Below, piece by piece: positions 17,604 through 27,009 of a DNA stretch of 64,000 nucleotides. The translations under genes were made by a program, and so were the position numbers. The stretch is from Candidatus Babelota bacterium (GTDB lineage Bacteria; Babelota; Babeliae; Babelales; Vermiphilaceae). The notes under the pieces were generated by a model. That model was not told the DNA's origin. It searched no databases and saw only the letters and a list, made by a program, of their open reading frames with translations. Location of the stretch: contig JAJCZC010000039.1 of NCBI GenBank assembly GCA_029262575.1, forward strand, positions 19,022 through 83,021, read 5' to 3'. Position 1 is the first letter of the stretch; the number at the start of each line of letters is the position of its first letter.

Positions 17604-17741
17604 ATGCTTAAGACACATGTACTGATGTTCCTCGTTGTATATTTTCTGGCTTTATCTGATTATTCCCTTAATCATGATCACGTGCATATTGAACATGCGC
17701 AGTTAAAAGAGACCGATGATTCTCAAGGATTGATAGTTTAG
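17604..17741 (+). CDS. 45-residue exported peptide
   Basis: A short reading frame with AAGGAG seven bases before the ATG. The product has a Lys-containing N-terminus, a hydrophobic stretch VLMFLVVYFLAL, then a His/Asp/Glu-rich tail (NHDHVHIEHAQ). This is a signal-peptide or single-helix layout. A hairpin terminator follows closely. It lies alone in an otherwise empty 441-base gap. The His-rich tail might bind metal, but that is speculation. Confidence 0.55.
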   Translation: MLKTHVLMFLVVYFLALSDYSLNHDHVHIEHAQLKETDDSQGLIV

Positions 17742-17762
17742 TTTTTTGGAAATAATAAAGAT

Positions 17763-17795
17763 GGCTTTGTTTTTTTGTGCAAAGCCCTCTTTTGC
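17763..17795 (+). terminator. Rho-independent terminator after the 45-codon ORF
   Basis: GGCTTTG (17763-17769) pairs with CAAAGCC (17780-17786), followed by CTCTTTTG. The loop is T-rich. It lies 22 bases after the stop at 17741. Confidence 0.6.
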
Positions 17796-17847
17796 ATAAA
17801 TATCTTAACGCGAATTAATTTTTTTGTGCTAGGCGCATGCTATAGCT

Positions 17848-18834
17848 TTAGTTGCATATATATGCAACTTTGGTGAGGCCGAATGTATTGAATATCCATG
17901 TGGCTGCATGCATATAAAGATGAATGCCAATGAATACATTAAATGGAAAAGTTACTCCTAATGAATAGCTTAGGGCCAATGGCACATTAACCTGTGGATA
18001 ACTATGGCGTAATGCAGCGGGAACAGCAATATATGATGCGCTTGATGCCAACACCATGAGTAGTATAGCGCCACCGAGACTTAATTGCATGATCAAGGCC
18101 ATAATCAGTCCTAACGCTGCGCAGGTTAGGGATAATGTTATAGCTTGTGTCGCGATGGCCCATAGTTCTTTTTTGATAAAACTTATTTGATGTCCAACCA
18201 AGATGCCCATTTCAAACAAAAACAGAGCTAATACATATTTAAATGGTGCGAAAAAGACGGGCTCTATAATATTTATAAAAAACGGTCCAAAAAGGTAACC
18301 AACCAAAATGCTCGTAAGTAATGTTAGTAGGCTTTTGCACGTGAAAGCGCTTATTACGCTTTTGATGATTGATTGATCGTTTTGATACACTTTTTTTAGC
18401 ATTAATGAGGCCATTAAAATTGCTGGAGATTCCATAAGTGCAACAAAAAGTGGCATATATGGTTCATAATTAATGCCAGCGCTTTCTAGTATTCCAATAG
18501 CAATGGCAAAGGTGCCAACGCTAACAGATCCATAATGTGCAGCAATGGTAATGACATTGTCTATTGCATAAGAGCTTATTCTTTTGAGTATGAACATGAC
18601 GATAAGGCACGTTGACACACTCAAAGAGATGACGCCGATTACTTGCGCCAACAAGGTCCAACTTGCCCATGCGCAAAGTTCAATGCCGCCCTTTAGGCCA
18701 ATTGAAGCAAGTAAGAAAAAGCTTATGATGTTATAAATGAATAGAGGTATTTTTAGTTGAGGAAATATAATCTTCGCTGTAATACCACCTAAAAAAAATA
18801 AAACTATTGGATCAATGCTCATAGATACATCCAT
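17848..18834 (-). CDS. SbtA-type sodium-dependent bicarbonate permease family protein
   Basis: 328 residues with about ten membrane segments. Two inverted halves are visible. The first has KGGIELCAW and HYGSVSVGTFAIAIGILE followed by ALMESPAILMA; the second has VLASSASYIAVPAALRHSYP and ALSYSLGVTFPFNVFIGI. This layout matches the cyanobacterial SbtA family (PF05982), which imports bicarbonate with sodium; in non-photosynthetic bacteria the substrate is uncertain. It is monocistronic as far as seen. GTCAATGGATG-type upstream sequence gives no strong ribosome site. Confidence 0.8.
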   Translation of the reverse strand: MDVSMSIDPIVLFFLGGITAKIIFPQLKIPLFIYNIISFFLLASIGLKGGIELCAWASWTLLAQVIGVISLSVSTCLIVMFILKRISSYAIDNVITIAAHYGSVSVGTFAIAIGILESAGINYEPYMPLFVALMESPAILMASLMLKKVYQNDQSIIKSVISAFTCKSLLTLLTSILVGYLFGPFFINIIEPVFFAPFKYVLALFLFEMGILVGHQISFIKKELWAIATQAITLSLTCAALGLIMALIMQLSLGGAILLMVLASSASYIAVPAALRHSYPQVNVPLALSYSLGVTFPFNVFIGIHLYMHAATWIFNTFGLTKVAYICN

Positions 18835-18892
18835 TCATAATTGGTTATTGTAATTCGTAGTATATCATAAAGCTTCATTTTTTGACATGGAT

Positions 18893-19978
18893 TTATAGTT
18901 CATGGGGAATAAATGGAGAGGGCTTTGATTGCGTGTAATCTAAATCAAGATGCTTGATGATAGAGGTATAGAGCCTTTGTTTTGAGTGTTTCAATTGTTC
19001 TGTGGATATAACGGTAAATCGATTGCCGTATTCTTCGTGCATAGCCAAAGCATTTGCCATTTGATGGTTGTTTTCGTCGATTTGTAAAGGAATCGTGATG
19101 CATTGTTTGCCAAAAAAGAGAATTTCAAACAATGTGCCGGCGCCAGATCTGCATATGATCAAATCTGCAGCAGCATAATAGACAGCCATTTTATGAGAAA
19201 AGCTAAATACTTTTGCAGGCATGTTGTGCTGCGCATAAAATGTTTGCCAATTGAAAGGGTCTTGTCGCCCCGTTTGATGCACGATTTGTATATGATTATG
19301 CAGATGTGGATGTTGAATAATCCATTGTTTAATCAGGGAATTAACTTCCAATGATCCTTGAGAGCCGCCTAAAACGACTAATGTTTTGCGTTGATTGCTA
19401 AAGCCGATTGCATGTAAAGCTTCTTTTTGACTCATTTGAGCATCTGCACCAAAAAAGCGAATTGGGTAAGAACTTTTGATACATTTTTTTTTGGGTATAT
19501 ATTCTTGTGTTTGATCAAAACAGGTCAAGATCTTGATAGACCAAGAAGATAGAAAATTTGTTGCTCTGCCGGGTTGAACATTGAGTTCAAAAAGCTCAAC
19601 GGGAATCGCTAAAATGCGTGCGCAGATAATCACTGGAATGGCAAGAAAGCCGCCGCTGCACACAACTTTTTTCGGGCGTTGTTTAATGAGATAATAAAAT
19701 GATTTTGTGATAGTTTTCATGAGATTGAAGCTGATAATAAAGATATCAAACCATCGTTTGGGTGTGGCCGTTTTGAGAGGCAATGGAATATGCCAGGTGA
19801 TATTGTGCGATTGACTGGCAATTTCGATATCTAAAATACTATCGGTGGTAAAAAAGAGTACGTTATCTTGTGGGCGTTTTTGCTTGTGCTCACGTGCGAG
19901 CGTTAAACAAGGAATAATGTGTCCGCCTGATTTGCCTGCTACATAACAAATGGTCTGTTTTTTCTTTATGCGAGTGAT
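18893..19978 (-). CDS. murG: MurG, lipid II synthase (non-canonical start)
   Basis: Transfers GlcNAc from UDP-GlcNAc to lipid I. The homology starts before any ATG, GTG or TTG: the frame gives TRIKKKQTICYVAGKSGGH, where GKSGGH is the N-terminal glycine loop (usually GGTGGH). Later GGSQGSLEVNSL and the UDP-GlcNAc motif near CRSGAGTLFEILFFGKQCI confirm the family. The most likely start is ATC at 19976-19978, nine bases after AAGGAG, inside the end of the TPR gene. ATA, overlapping the TPR stop codon TAA, is the alternative. The first conventional start, TTG near 19783, would delete about 65 essential residues. Length from ATC is 361, normal. Confidence 0.88.
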   Translation of the reverse strand: MTRIKKKQTICYVAGKSGGHIIPCLTLAREHKQKRPQDNVLFFTTDSILDIEIASQSHNITWHIPLPLKTATPKRWFDIFIISFNLMKTITKSFYYLIKQRPKKVVCSGGFLAIPVIICARILAIPVELFELNVQPGRATNFLSSWSIKILTCFDQTQEYIPKKKCIKSSYPIRFFGADAQMSQKEALHAIGFSNQRKTLVVLGGSQGSLEVNSLIKQWIIQHPHLHNHIQIVHQTGRQDPFNWQTFYAQHNMPAKVFSFSHKMAVYYAAADLIICRSGAGTLFEILFFGKQCITIPLQIDENNHQMANALAMHEEYGNRFTVISTEQLKHSKQRLYTSIIKHLDLDYTQSKPSPFIPHEL

Positions 19979-21612
19979 AGATTCAAGCTCCTTATCATGG
20001 TGTCTAACTGTTGCTTTTGGTTAACATTAGCATGAATGCGTGCTTTTTCAAGTGTTGATAATGCCAATGTTTGTTTATTTTGTTTAATATAACATTTTGC
20101 CAGATGTTTTAAAACGAGCGGCTCATCCGGTACCAACTTTGCTGATTGCTCAAATAGGTGCTGCGCTTGTGTGAATTTGCCTTGTTTATAATAGATTACT
20201 GCTTGCGTGTCGATATAAAAAGGGTTACGGGGCTCTTTTATTAAGGCTTTTTCAACGAATTGCTGTGCGCGAGAAATATCATTTCCTTTGGTTGCGTAAT
20301 AGTAGGCAACAACATTATGCAATGGAGCAAAATTATGGGGCAAGGTTTCAGCTCGTTTTGCCAGATTGGCCATTTGATCAACTTTATTGTAATCGTAATA
20401 TAAGATTGCCAGATGAGAAAGGAGTTGGGCTCGCATATGCGTATCCGATGTTTGCTGATAAGCACGTTTGTGTTGTGCGATGGCGGCATCCGGTTGTTGA
20501 GTTCGCGCATAAAGATCAGCTAAATACAATGAAATATAAAGATGGTGAGGTTTTTCAGCTTGCAATGTGCGGAAATTGTCGATGAGGCATTGTTCCATTT
20601 TTTGTTGTGTTGCAATCAGATGTGCCAATTCAAGCCATAAGCTATTGTTTGGATCGGCCTTAATCCATCCACAGATATGCTCAATGGCATCTTGATTTTT
20701 ACGCATTGCGTTTAAGATTTGTACTTTGAGTACCTTGCTATCGTTGTCTCGTGGTTCTTTGGTGAGGCAATCATCAATTTTGTCGAGTGCTTTGCGGTAT
20801 TTTTTTTCTTTGAATAGTAACAATGCTTGTTCAAAGCAAGTTAAATTAATGGTGACATGTTGAGATTGAGCTTCGGCCATTTTTTGTTTGAACATTAAGC
20901 GTAATAAATGTTCTTGAATATAGGGAATTGGGCTATCGCTGATTTCAAGAAAGGCGGTATAGCCTTTAATTGCTTTTTTCATTTTGCCCATTTGTTCTTG
21001 TAGGAGGCCAAACATGAGCCAAGCCTTATCAAAGCTTGGATGAATGTCTAAGCTCTTTTGCAATTGTACCAATGCTTCTTCTTTGTTGTTCATAAGCATG
21101 TTTATTTGTGCTTTTAAAAAATAGAACACAAAATTGTTAAGTCGCCCTGGCGCATGAGCTAAATAGTCATCAATTGTTTTGAGTGCGTTTTCAGGCTCTT
21201 TGCGTCGAATATAAATTTGTGCAGCATGAAAGGCTACTTCTTGATTATCTTTTACTTTATCCAGCAGTTTAAGTATGCGCTCATCGGCCGTTTTTTGCAT
21301 GCCAGCTTGTTGCAAGGATTGGACAAATAATAGTTGCATTTCAGTATCGTCCGAAAATGCATCTTCGATGACTGGCATGAGTGAAATTATTTGGCGTATG
21401 TTATTAGTTTTTTTAAATAGGTGTAAAAGTCCGCGATACATATAGCCGGGTAAATGAGGTTTAGTTAAATATTTTTTGTACCATTGAAATGCGGTTTTTG
21501 GATTGTTGCCGAAGCTGTTATAGTTCGCCCAAAATGAACTGTGTAGATCGGCAGTATTGAAATCAGCGCATATTGTATGGCTCAACATGATAATTATGAG
21601 CAGCTTTTTCAT
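19966..21612 (-). CDS. exported tetratricopeptide-repeat protein
   Basis: 548 residues with a signal peptide (about 1-17, ending CADF). Multiple 34-residue TPR-type helical hairpins run through most of the protein, clearest near 155-240 and 425-545 (NPFYIDTQAVIYYKQGKF and neighbours). The ATG at 21612 follows AGGAG. The upstream gene's stop lies three bases away and the gene overlaps murG by 13 bases at its end, so the three genes form one operon. TPR proteins of this sort scaffold envelope assembly; a specific partner cannot be named. Confidence 0.85.
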   Translation of the reverse strand: MKKLLIIIMLSHTICADFNTADLHSSFWANYNSFGNNPKTAFQWYKKYLTKPHLPGYMYRGLLHLFKKTNNIRQIISLMPVIEDAFSDDTEMQLLFVQSLQQAGMQKTADERILKLLDKVKDNQEVAFHAAQIYIRRKEPENALKTIDDYLAHAPGRLNNFVFYFLKAQINMLMNNKEEALVQLQKSLDIHPSFDKAWLMFGLLQEQMGKMKKAIKGYTAFLEISDSPIPYIQEHLLRLMFKQKMAEAQSQHVTINLTCFEQALLLFKEKKYRKALDKIDDCLTKEPRDNDSKVLKVQILNAMRKNQDAIEHICGWIKADPNNSLWLELAHLIATQQKMEQCLIDNFRTLQAEKPHHLYISLYLADLYARTQQPDAAIAQHKRAYQQTSDTHMRAQLLSHLAILYYDYNKVDQMANLAKRAETLPHNFAPLHNVVAYYYATKGNDISRAQQFVEKALIKEPRNPFYIDTQAVIYYKQGKFTQAQHLFEQSAKLVPDEPLVLKHLAKCYIKQNKQTLALSTLEKARIHANVNQKQQLDTMIRSLNLSLA

Positions 21613-21614
21613 GA

Positions 21615-22046
21615 TCAATTCTCCTGTTGGCAGCGACGCAAAAATGCTTGAATCTCCCTATGTAAATCAGGGTCTTTGATGCTGGTTAATGCCTTTTTTT
21701 CTTTGGGTGATAGTGGTGGTGCAATAAATGGAGCTTTTTTGCGTTTAACGGCCCTTTTTTTTGTTTCTTTTTTTATTCCTACTTTTTTAAAGCGTAGAGA
21801 TTTGATGCGCGGTTCGTCTAGCTTTTTGTTAATAGTGCGGATTAAAAGCGGTGAGAGCATATAAAGTTCTTGTAGCCAACAGGAATCGGAAATGCCTAAA
21901 ACAAGGCTATCATTGTTTATTTTTTCAAGATGCACTTTTGTGCTCAAATTACCCAAAATATCGGGCCAATTTTTGAGTAGGGTGATTTTCCAATTTTCCT
22001 GATGATCGAATAAATCATGCAGAAGGCGTTTCATTGTTTTTGTCAT
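21615..22046 (-). CDS. DUF721/DciA-like protein
   Basis: 143 residues from the ATG ending at 22046; an upstream in-frame start at 22103 is less likely. Residues about 20-75 match the DUF721 fold, with NWPDILGNLSTKVHLEKINN and LVLGISDSCWLQELYML, where the WLQEL block is typical. A basic tail follows (KKETKKRAVKRKK). DUF721 proteins include DciA, the replicative helicase loader of many bacteria lacking DnaC. It is first in the operon with the TPR gene and murG and is divergent from archease. Confidence 0.75.
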   Translation of the reverse strand: MTKTMKRLLHDLFDHQENWKITLLKNWPDILGNLSTKVHLEKINNDSLVLGISDSCWLQELYMLSPLLIRTINKKLDEPRIKSLRFKKVGIKKETKKRAVKRKKAPFIAPPLSPKEKKALTSIKDPDLHREIQAFLRRCQQEN

Positions 22047-22119
22047 AGGTAGTAGTATACAAGAAAAGTTGAGCATTGTTAAAATGTTGTAATAATCTAT
22101 CAAAGTATATGAGAAAAAA

Positions 22120-22560
22120 ATGAAACTATTTGAACAATTGCCTCATACGGCAGATATTAAAATCCGTGTGTTTGGTAAAACAAAGGAAGAGCTGTTTAAG
22201 CATGCATTGATTGGCATGTTTCAGGTTGTTGGGCCTCATGTAAAAGGGTGCAATAAAGAGGGTGATGCGTTGGTTTGTTCTGAATTGCCAAAAAAACATG
22301 ATATAGAGGTGTCCTCTCCAGATGTTGAAAGTTTGTTTGTCGACTTCCTTTCCGATGCGTTATGGTTATCAGATGTTCATAATGAAGCATATTTAGATGT
22401 ACAGGTTCATGAGCTAACCGATACGAATATAAAGGCAACCATTCTTGGCGTTGAGGTGACCGGTTTTGATGTGGTGGAAATTAAGGCGGTGACCTATCAT
22501 GATCTTTATATCAAGCAGGTTGGTGATGTTTGGCAGGCGGAAATTGTGTTTGATATTTAA
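22120..22560 (+). CDS. archease, RtcB activator
   Basis: 146 residues. LPHTADIKIRVFGKTKEELF at the start, SSPDVESLFVDFLSDALWL in the middle and EIKAVTYHDLYI near the end are the archease hallmarks, including metal-binding Asp and His. Archease promotes guanylylation of RtcB and multiple turnover. It stands 12 bases before rtcB on the same strand, the common pairing, and provides independent support for both calls. Confidence 0.95.
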   Translation: MKLFEQLPHTADIKIRVFGKTKEELFKHALIGMFQVVGPHVKGCNKEGDALVCSELPKKHDIEVSSPDVESLFVDFLSDALWLSDVHNEAYLDVQVHELTDTNIKATILGVEVTGFDVVEIKAVTYHDLYIKQVGDVWQAEIVFDI

Positions 22561-22572
22561 ATAAGGAAAAGT

Positions 22573-24027
22573 ATGAGCAAGCAAGTAATGTGGGAAGATT
22601 TGATAAAATTATCCGATTGGTGTTATGAAATTCCTCAATCTTTCAGAAATGACATGCGTGTGGCCGCGCGTGCATTTATGACGCATGAAATGTTCAAAGA
22701 TGTTTCAGGTGATCGATCACTTGAACAACTCACTAATGTTGCCACCTTGCCCGGTATTCAAAAAGCAGCATTTGCGATGCCGGATATGCATCAAGGTTAT
22801 GGTTTTCCTATTGGTGGTGTTGCTGCAATGGCAATCGATGAAGGTGGCGTGATTTCACCCGGTGGCATTGGTTATGACATCAATTGTGGCGTGCGTTTAT
22901 TAGTTGCCGATGCAACCTATGATGAACTTAAACCTTATCTTGAAAAAATTGCTACTGAAGTATTTAATGCTGTGCCATCTGGTGTTGGCAAAGGTGGGCG
23001 ATTAAAATTAGATATGCATGAAATGAATGAAGTATTGATGCATGGTGCAAAGCAAATGGTCAAACGTGGCTTTGGCACACAAGAAGATCTTGAGCGGTGT
23101 GAAGAAGGTGGCTGCATGGAGGTTGCCAATCCTGATCTGATTACAAATCGTGCAAAACAACGGGGTGCAGATCAATTGGGCACATTAGGTTCGGGGAATC
23201 ACTTTCTTGAAATTCAAAAAGTTGATGAAATTTATGATGAAGAGGTTGCCAATGCTTTTGGCCTGTGTAAAGGATTGTTAACGGTTATGATCCATTGTGG
23301 TTCGCGTGGTTTGGGCCATCAAACATGCACCGATTATGTGCGCATTATGAACAATGCAATGCGCCAGTGGGATTATCAATTGCCAGATCGTGAATTGGTG
23401 TGTGCGCCATTCCTATCGCCTGAGGGACAAGATTATTATTATGCAATGGCAGCTGCGGCCAATTTTGCTTGGGCAAACAGGCATCTTATTGCCCATTGGA
23501 CGCGCGAAGCGTTTAATAAGGTGGTGACCAATGTTAATTTATCAACCGTTTATGATGTTTCTCACAATATTGGTAAAGTTGAAACACACACAGTTGACAG
23601 TAAAGAAAAAAGAGTGATTATGCACAGAAAAGGTGCAACACGTTCATTTGGGCCAGGACGCCCGGAGATTCCTGAAGTTTATAAAGATGTTGGCCAACCA
23701 GTGTTGATTCCTGGCACAATGGGCACCAGTTCATATGTGTTGACCGGCACGACGGAAGGTATGGATGTTGCATTTGGTTCATGTTGTCACGGTGCAGGCA
23801 GAAGATTGTCTAGAACTGCAGCAAAAAAGTTGGTGCGTGGACCTGCATTGCGCAAGGAGCTTGAAGATCATAATATCATTGTACGTTGTGATTCTGATAA
23901 AGGATTAGCCGAAGAGGCACCATTAGCCTATAAAGATGTCGATTCCGTGGTTAATGTTGTGGAAGAAGCTAGGATTGCGCGCAAAGTTGCACGATTATTG
24001 CCGGTTGCGGTAATTAAGGGTGGATGA
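22573..24027 (+). CDS. rtcB: RNA-splicing ligase RtcB
   Basis: 484 residues, the full RtcB length. Metal and GTP-binding motifs are present: GYDINCGVRLL, GTLGSGNHFLEI, HCGSRGLGHQ, YDVSHNIGK and, near the end, FGSCCHGAGRRLSR with the guanylylated histidine. It joins 2',3'-cyclic phosphate ends to 5'-OH ends in tRNA or RNA repair, using GTP and Mn. An AAGGA ribosome site precedes the ATG. The final 60 bases reappear at 27010-27069 on the far side of the ankyrin gene. Confidence 0.97.
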   Translation: MSKQVMWEDLIKLSDWCYEIPQSFRNDMRVAARAFMTHEMFKDVSGDRSLEQLTNVATLPGIQKAAFAMPDMHQGYGFPIGGVAAMAIDEGGVISPGGIGYDINCGVRLLVADATYDELKPYLEKIATEVFNAVPSGVGKGGRLKLDMHEMNEVLMHGAKQMVKRGFGTQEDLERCEEGGCMEVANPDLITNRAKQRGADQLGTLGSGNHFLEIQKVDEIYDEEVANAFGLCKGLLTVMIHCGSRGLGHQTCTDYVRIMNNAMRQWDYQLPDRELVCAPFLSPEGQDYYYAMAAAANFAWANRHLIAHWTREAFNKVVTNVNLSTVYDVSHNIGKVETHTVDSKEKRVIMHRKGATRSFGPGRPEIPEVYKDVGQPVLIPGTMGTSSYVLTGTTEGMDVAFGSCCHGAGRRLSRTAAKKLVRGPALRKELEDHNIIVRCDSDKGLAEEAPLAYKDVDSVVNVVEEARIARKVARLLPVAVIKGG

Positions 24028-24069
24028 TGCGTTGCAGCTCTATTGCAAGCTGCAACGCAACTATGGAAT

Positions 24070-26841
24070 TTATGCGATGGTGCACCATTCCTGATCATTA
24101 TTGTCTTCTTCTGATTGATTTGCATTTTCGTTATTCATTTTAAGTATATTAGCTTGTTGTCTAGCAGCAGCCTCAGAATATTGTTTGTGCAGGGTTTTTG
24201 TCAGTAGCTGATTGATTTTTTCATTAGCACCTAAGCCATTGATAGAGGTGCATTGATCTGTTATTTGTCCATCAATTTGTGCGCCCAGTTTTATCAAATG
24301 TTGAACTGCTTGATAATTTTTTTCTGTGATGAAAGCATTTCTTGGTCTTATCATCCATGAAGAGTATTTATGAAAAGACAATGCTATCCTCAGAGCAGAT
24401 TTACCGTCTTTATTTCTATGGTTTATATCTGCTCCGCGTTGCACAAACAGATCAATCAACTTTACAATTTCTTTGGGCCATGAGCCATCTTCTCCATTGA
24501 GTGTCTTTTGCAATAGTTGTATTAATAGGGTGTTGCCTTCAGTGTCGGTTTCTTTCAGATCCATTCCAGCTAAAACAAGTTCTTTTATAATATTGCTGGC
24601 CTCTTGTGTTGCGAGCCTCGCAGGAAAGAAGCGTCTCAAGAGACATGACATTGCTTGATATAGATGTTTTTTGTTGTTTGTTTTTTTAATGAGCGGAATG
24701 AGGGTGTTAGGGACATAGCCTTCCCATCCATTGTGGGGAAGTAATCGTATAGCATAGTTTAGGCACGATTCCTTGTCGGAGCAAACATTGGTTCCTGCGC
24801 ATGTGTAATTTGGATCAGCGCCATGCTTAAGAAGTGTTTGCACAAGCTCAGGTGCGGTCTGAATAGCTAAGTCGAGGGCGCGGCGATGAGACCATGAACA
24901 TTCTTTATTTGGATCAGCATTGGCTTGTAGTAATATATTTACCATCTTAGTTCGTTTTTTTCTTAGTCCTTCTTGCTCTCGATCGGTGGTTGGTATAGGT
25001 TTGAGTTCCTCAATGAGCGGGAATTTCCCTTGAGCATCCGATTGGTTAACATCTGCCTTGAGAGTCAGGCATGATCTCACCATGGTTATGTTGAGTCCTC
25101 TGGAAGCAGTACTCAAAGGAGTATAGCCGCTTTCGTCCACTTGATTGATTGAAGCTCCTTGTTTAATTAAAAAGTCGACACTTTTATGTTTTTTGTTGTT
25201 TAAAGCTTCGTATAAGTAGGTGCTTAAGTTTTCTTTTGTATATGCACATTCTTTTTTTAGTAAGAATTGTGCAAGTTTTATATTTTCATGCTTAACAGCA
25301 AGTCTTAAATGTCTTTCGGATGGTTTTAGTTTTTGTTCATTGATAAGATAAATTGGAACTTCAGCGTCCTTGTTTTCGCAAGCGTTTGCCAAAACATCTT
25401 CCGAGTTGCTTATATCAGCACCTTTTGCGATGAGTTCTTTGACCAATGCAACGTTGCCTCTTTTGCAGGCAAAATAAAGGGGGGTTTTTCCATAGTTATT
25501 CTGTACGTTTACTTGCGCGCCTTTTTCAAGCAACATTAATGCTTGTTCTGGTCCATAATATTGGCATGCAGTAATTAACGGTGTTGCGTCATCATAGTTT
25601 TCTTCTTCGAGGCTTGCACCTGCTTCAATCAGCAGGTCTAATATTTTGCCTCTTGATCTTAGTTGATTATCAAGTTCATCTTTATCAAAATCATTTAAAT
25701 GCTGTAGCCAGCAGCTAGCTATCCAGGTGTTTTGTATCTTAGCTTTGTGCTGTAAGAGTAGCTCAGCGATTTCAACGTTGCTTGAAACTACGCATTGTTT
25801 CAATGCTGTCGTGTCTTTTGAATTGGTCATTCCGGCATTAATATCTACGTTGTCTTCGATACATTGTTTCACAACATCAACAAGATTGTGTCGAGCGGCT
25901 AAAACTAAAGCATCTTGTTTTGGAAGTATAGTAGCAAGATGGTGAGCATAGGGCGCATCTCCGAATGTGCATAATAGTGGTGCAACCCATTTGCCTTTAC
26001 TGATTGATAAGTCTTTTTCTATTTTTGCTATGATACGTATTCCATCGTGAGGAAAGGTGTTTGGGTTGAGTAATCCATTGTAGTATGCATATGTAGCAAT
26101 AGCATTAGCGATGCTACGTGGGGCAAGTAAATAGTCACTTGCATATACTAATTCTGCCAAAAGATCCTTACCTTTTTTGGTTTTAAGATCGATTGTTTTG
26201 AGTTTTTCTTTGACTGTTTGGTCATCTTCATGGTGTGGCGCAAGGTTTAATAAAAATTCAAGGCATGGTGCACTTATGTTCTCAAGAGGAATGGTTGATC
26301 GGTCGACTTGTTGATAATAGTCTGTACCTTCAACACATCCTGCGAGCATCTCAAAATGCTTGTATCTTTCAGGGGGAATAATAAATGTGTGATTGTCTAA
26401 AGTTCTTACTTTGATGTTTTTTTGTTGAGTCGATGCTTGAGTATTAGATTTTGTATGTTTTTGTTGATTGCTTTGGAATTTATCGAAGGCTCTTTTAAGA
26501 TTTCCCTTAAGTGTTGTTGCTCTAGTGATTTTGAAGAGTAGATCTTTGCTTTCTGAATTTTTTGCCTGTGAAATTGTTTTCGCGAATTCGTTTTTTATGT
26601 TTTTATTTGCGCGTTGCAGTAGATCAGTAAATCCTGTGGTTATAAGTGCAAATTCGGTTGCTTTTTTTTGATTGAGTGTTTGCATGTTTTGATAGTGTCC
26701 TAAGGCGAGCCGAGCATTATTGTTGGCAACAGCTTTCCTGAACTCTTTAACGTTATCTTGAAATGAATCAGGGCTGTTTGAGGCAAAGGACATTATATGC
26801 ATTAAACCGGCGATCAGAGTTATTGTAACCTTCATTTTCAT
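24070..26841 (-). CDS. exported ankyrin-repeat protein with Skp1/BTB-like region
   Basis: 923 residues, signal peptide 1-20 (ending SFAS), AGGAG six bases before the ATG. Residues about 143-265 resemble the Skp1/BTB fold: a VRTLDNHTFIIPPE strand pair, IPLENISAPCLEFLLNL, and LLAELVYASDYLLAPRSI, echoing the Skp1 pattern of acidic start, IPLPNV and LxxAANYL. Residues about 320-900 contain a dozen or more ankyrin units, for example YGKTPLYFACKRGNVALV and SGYTPLSTASRGLNITMV. This pairing suggests a secreted effector that presents targets to a host cullin-type ubiquitin ligase (inference). Its stop faces rtcB. Confidence 0.82.
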   Translation of the reverse strand: MKMKVTITLIAGLMHIMSFASNSPDSFQDNVKEFRKAVANNNARLALGHYQNMQTLNQKKATEFALITTGFTDLLQRANKNIKNEFAKTISQAKNSESKDLLFKITRATTLKGNLKRAFDKFQSNQQKHTKSNTQASTQQKNIKVRTLDNHTFIIPPERYKHFEMLAGCVEGTDYYQQVDRSTIPLENISAPCLEFLLNLAPHHEDDQTVKEKLKTIDLKTKKGKDLLAELVYASDYLLAPRSIANAIATYAYYNGLLNPNTFPHDGIRIIAKIEKDLSISKGKWVAPLLCTFGDAPYAHHLATILPKQDALVLAARHNLVDVVKQCIEDNVDINAGMTNSKDTTALKQCVVSSNVEIAELLLQHKAKIQNTWIASCWLQHLNDFDKDELDNQLRSRGKILDLLIEAGASLEEENYDDATPLITACQYYGPEQALMLLEKGAQVNVQNNYGKTPLYFACKRGNVALVKELIAKGADISNSEDVLANACENKDAEVPIYLINEQKLKPSERHLRLAVKHENIKLAQFLLKKECAYTKENLSTYLYEALNNKKHKSVDFLIKQGASINQVDESGYTPLSTASRGLNITMVRSCLTLKADVNQSDAQGKFPLIEELKPIPTTDREQEGLRKKRTKMVNILLQANADPNKECSWSHRRALDLAIQTAPELVQTLLKHGADPNYTCAGTNVCSDKESCLNYAIRLLPHNGWEGYVPNTLIPLIKKTNNKKHLYQAMSCLLRRFFPARLATQEASNIIKELVLAGMDLKETDTEGNTLLIQLLQKTLNGEDGSWPKEIVKLIDLFVQRGADINHRNKDGKSALRIALSFHKYSSWMIRPRNAFITEKNYQAVQHLIKLGAQIDGQITDQCTSINGLGANEKINQLLTKTLHKQYSEAAARQQANILKMNNENANQSEEDNNDQEWCTIA

Positions 26842-27009
26842 AATTTTCTCCTAATGGGGATTGATTGTTTAACTATATATTACCTATTATATGCATTTTT
26901 TTACAAATTGCAAATTTCAATTTATTTTGAATTCCTCTGTTTTACTGCGCAATCAGGTGTTTTTTGTGTTATTAGATCAATTTGAGGCTGACTAATTTAA
27001 TTTACATAT

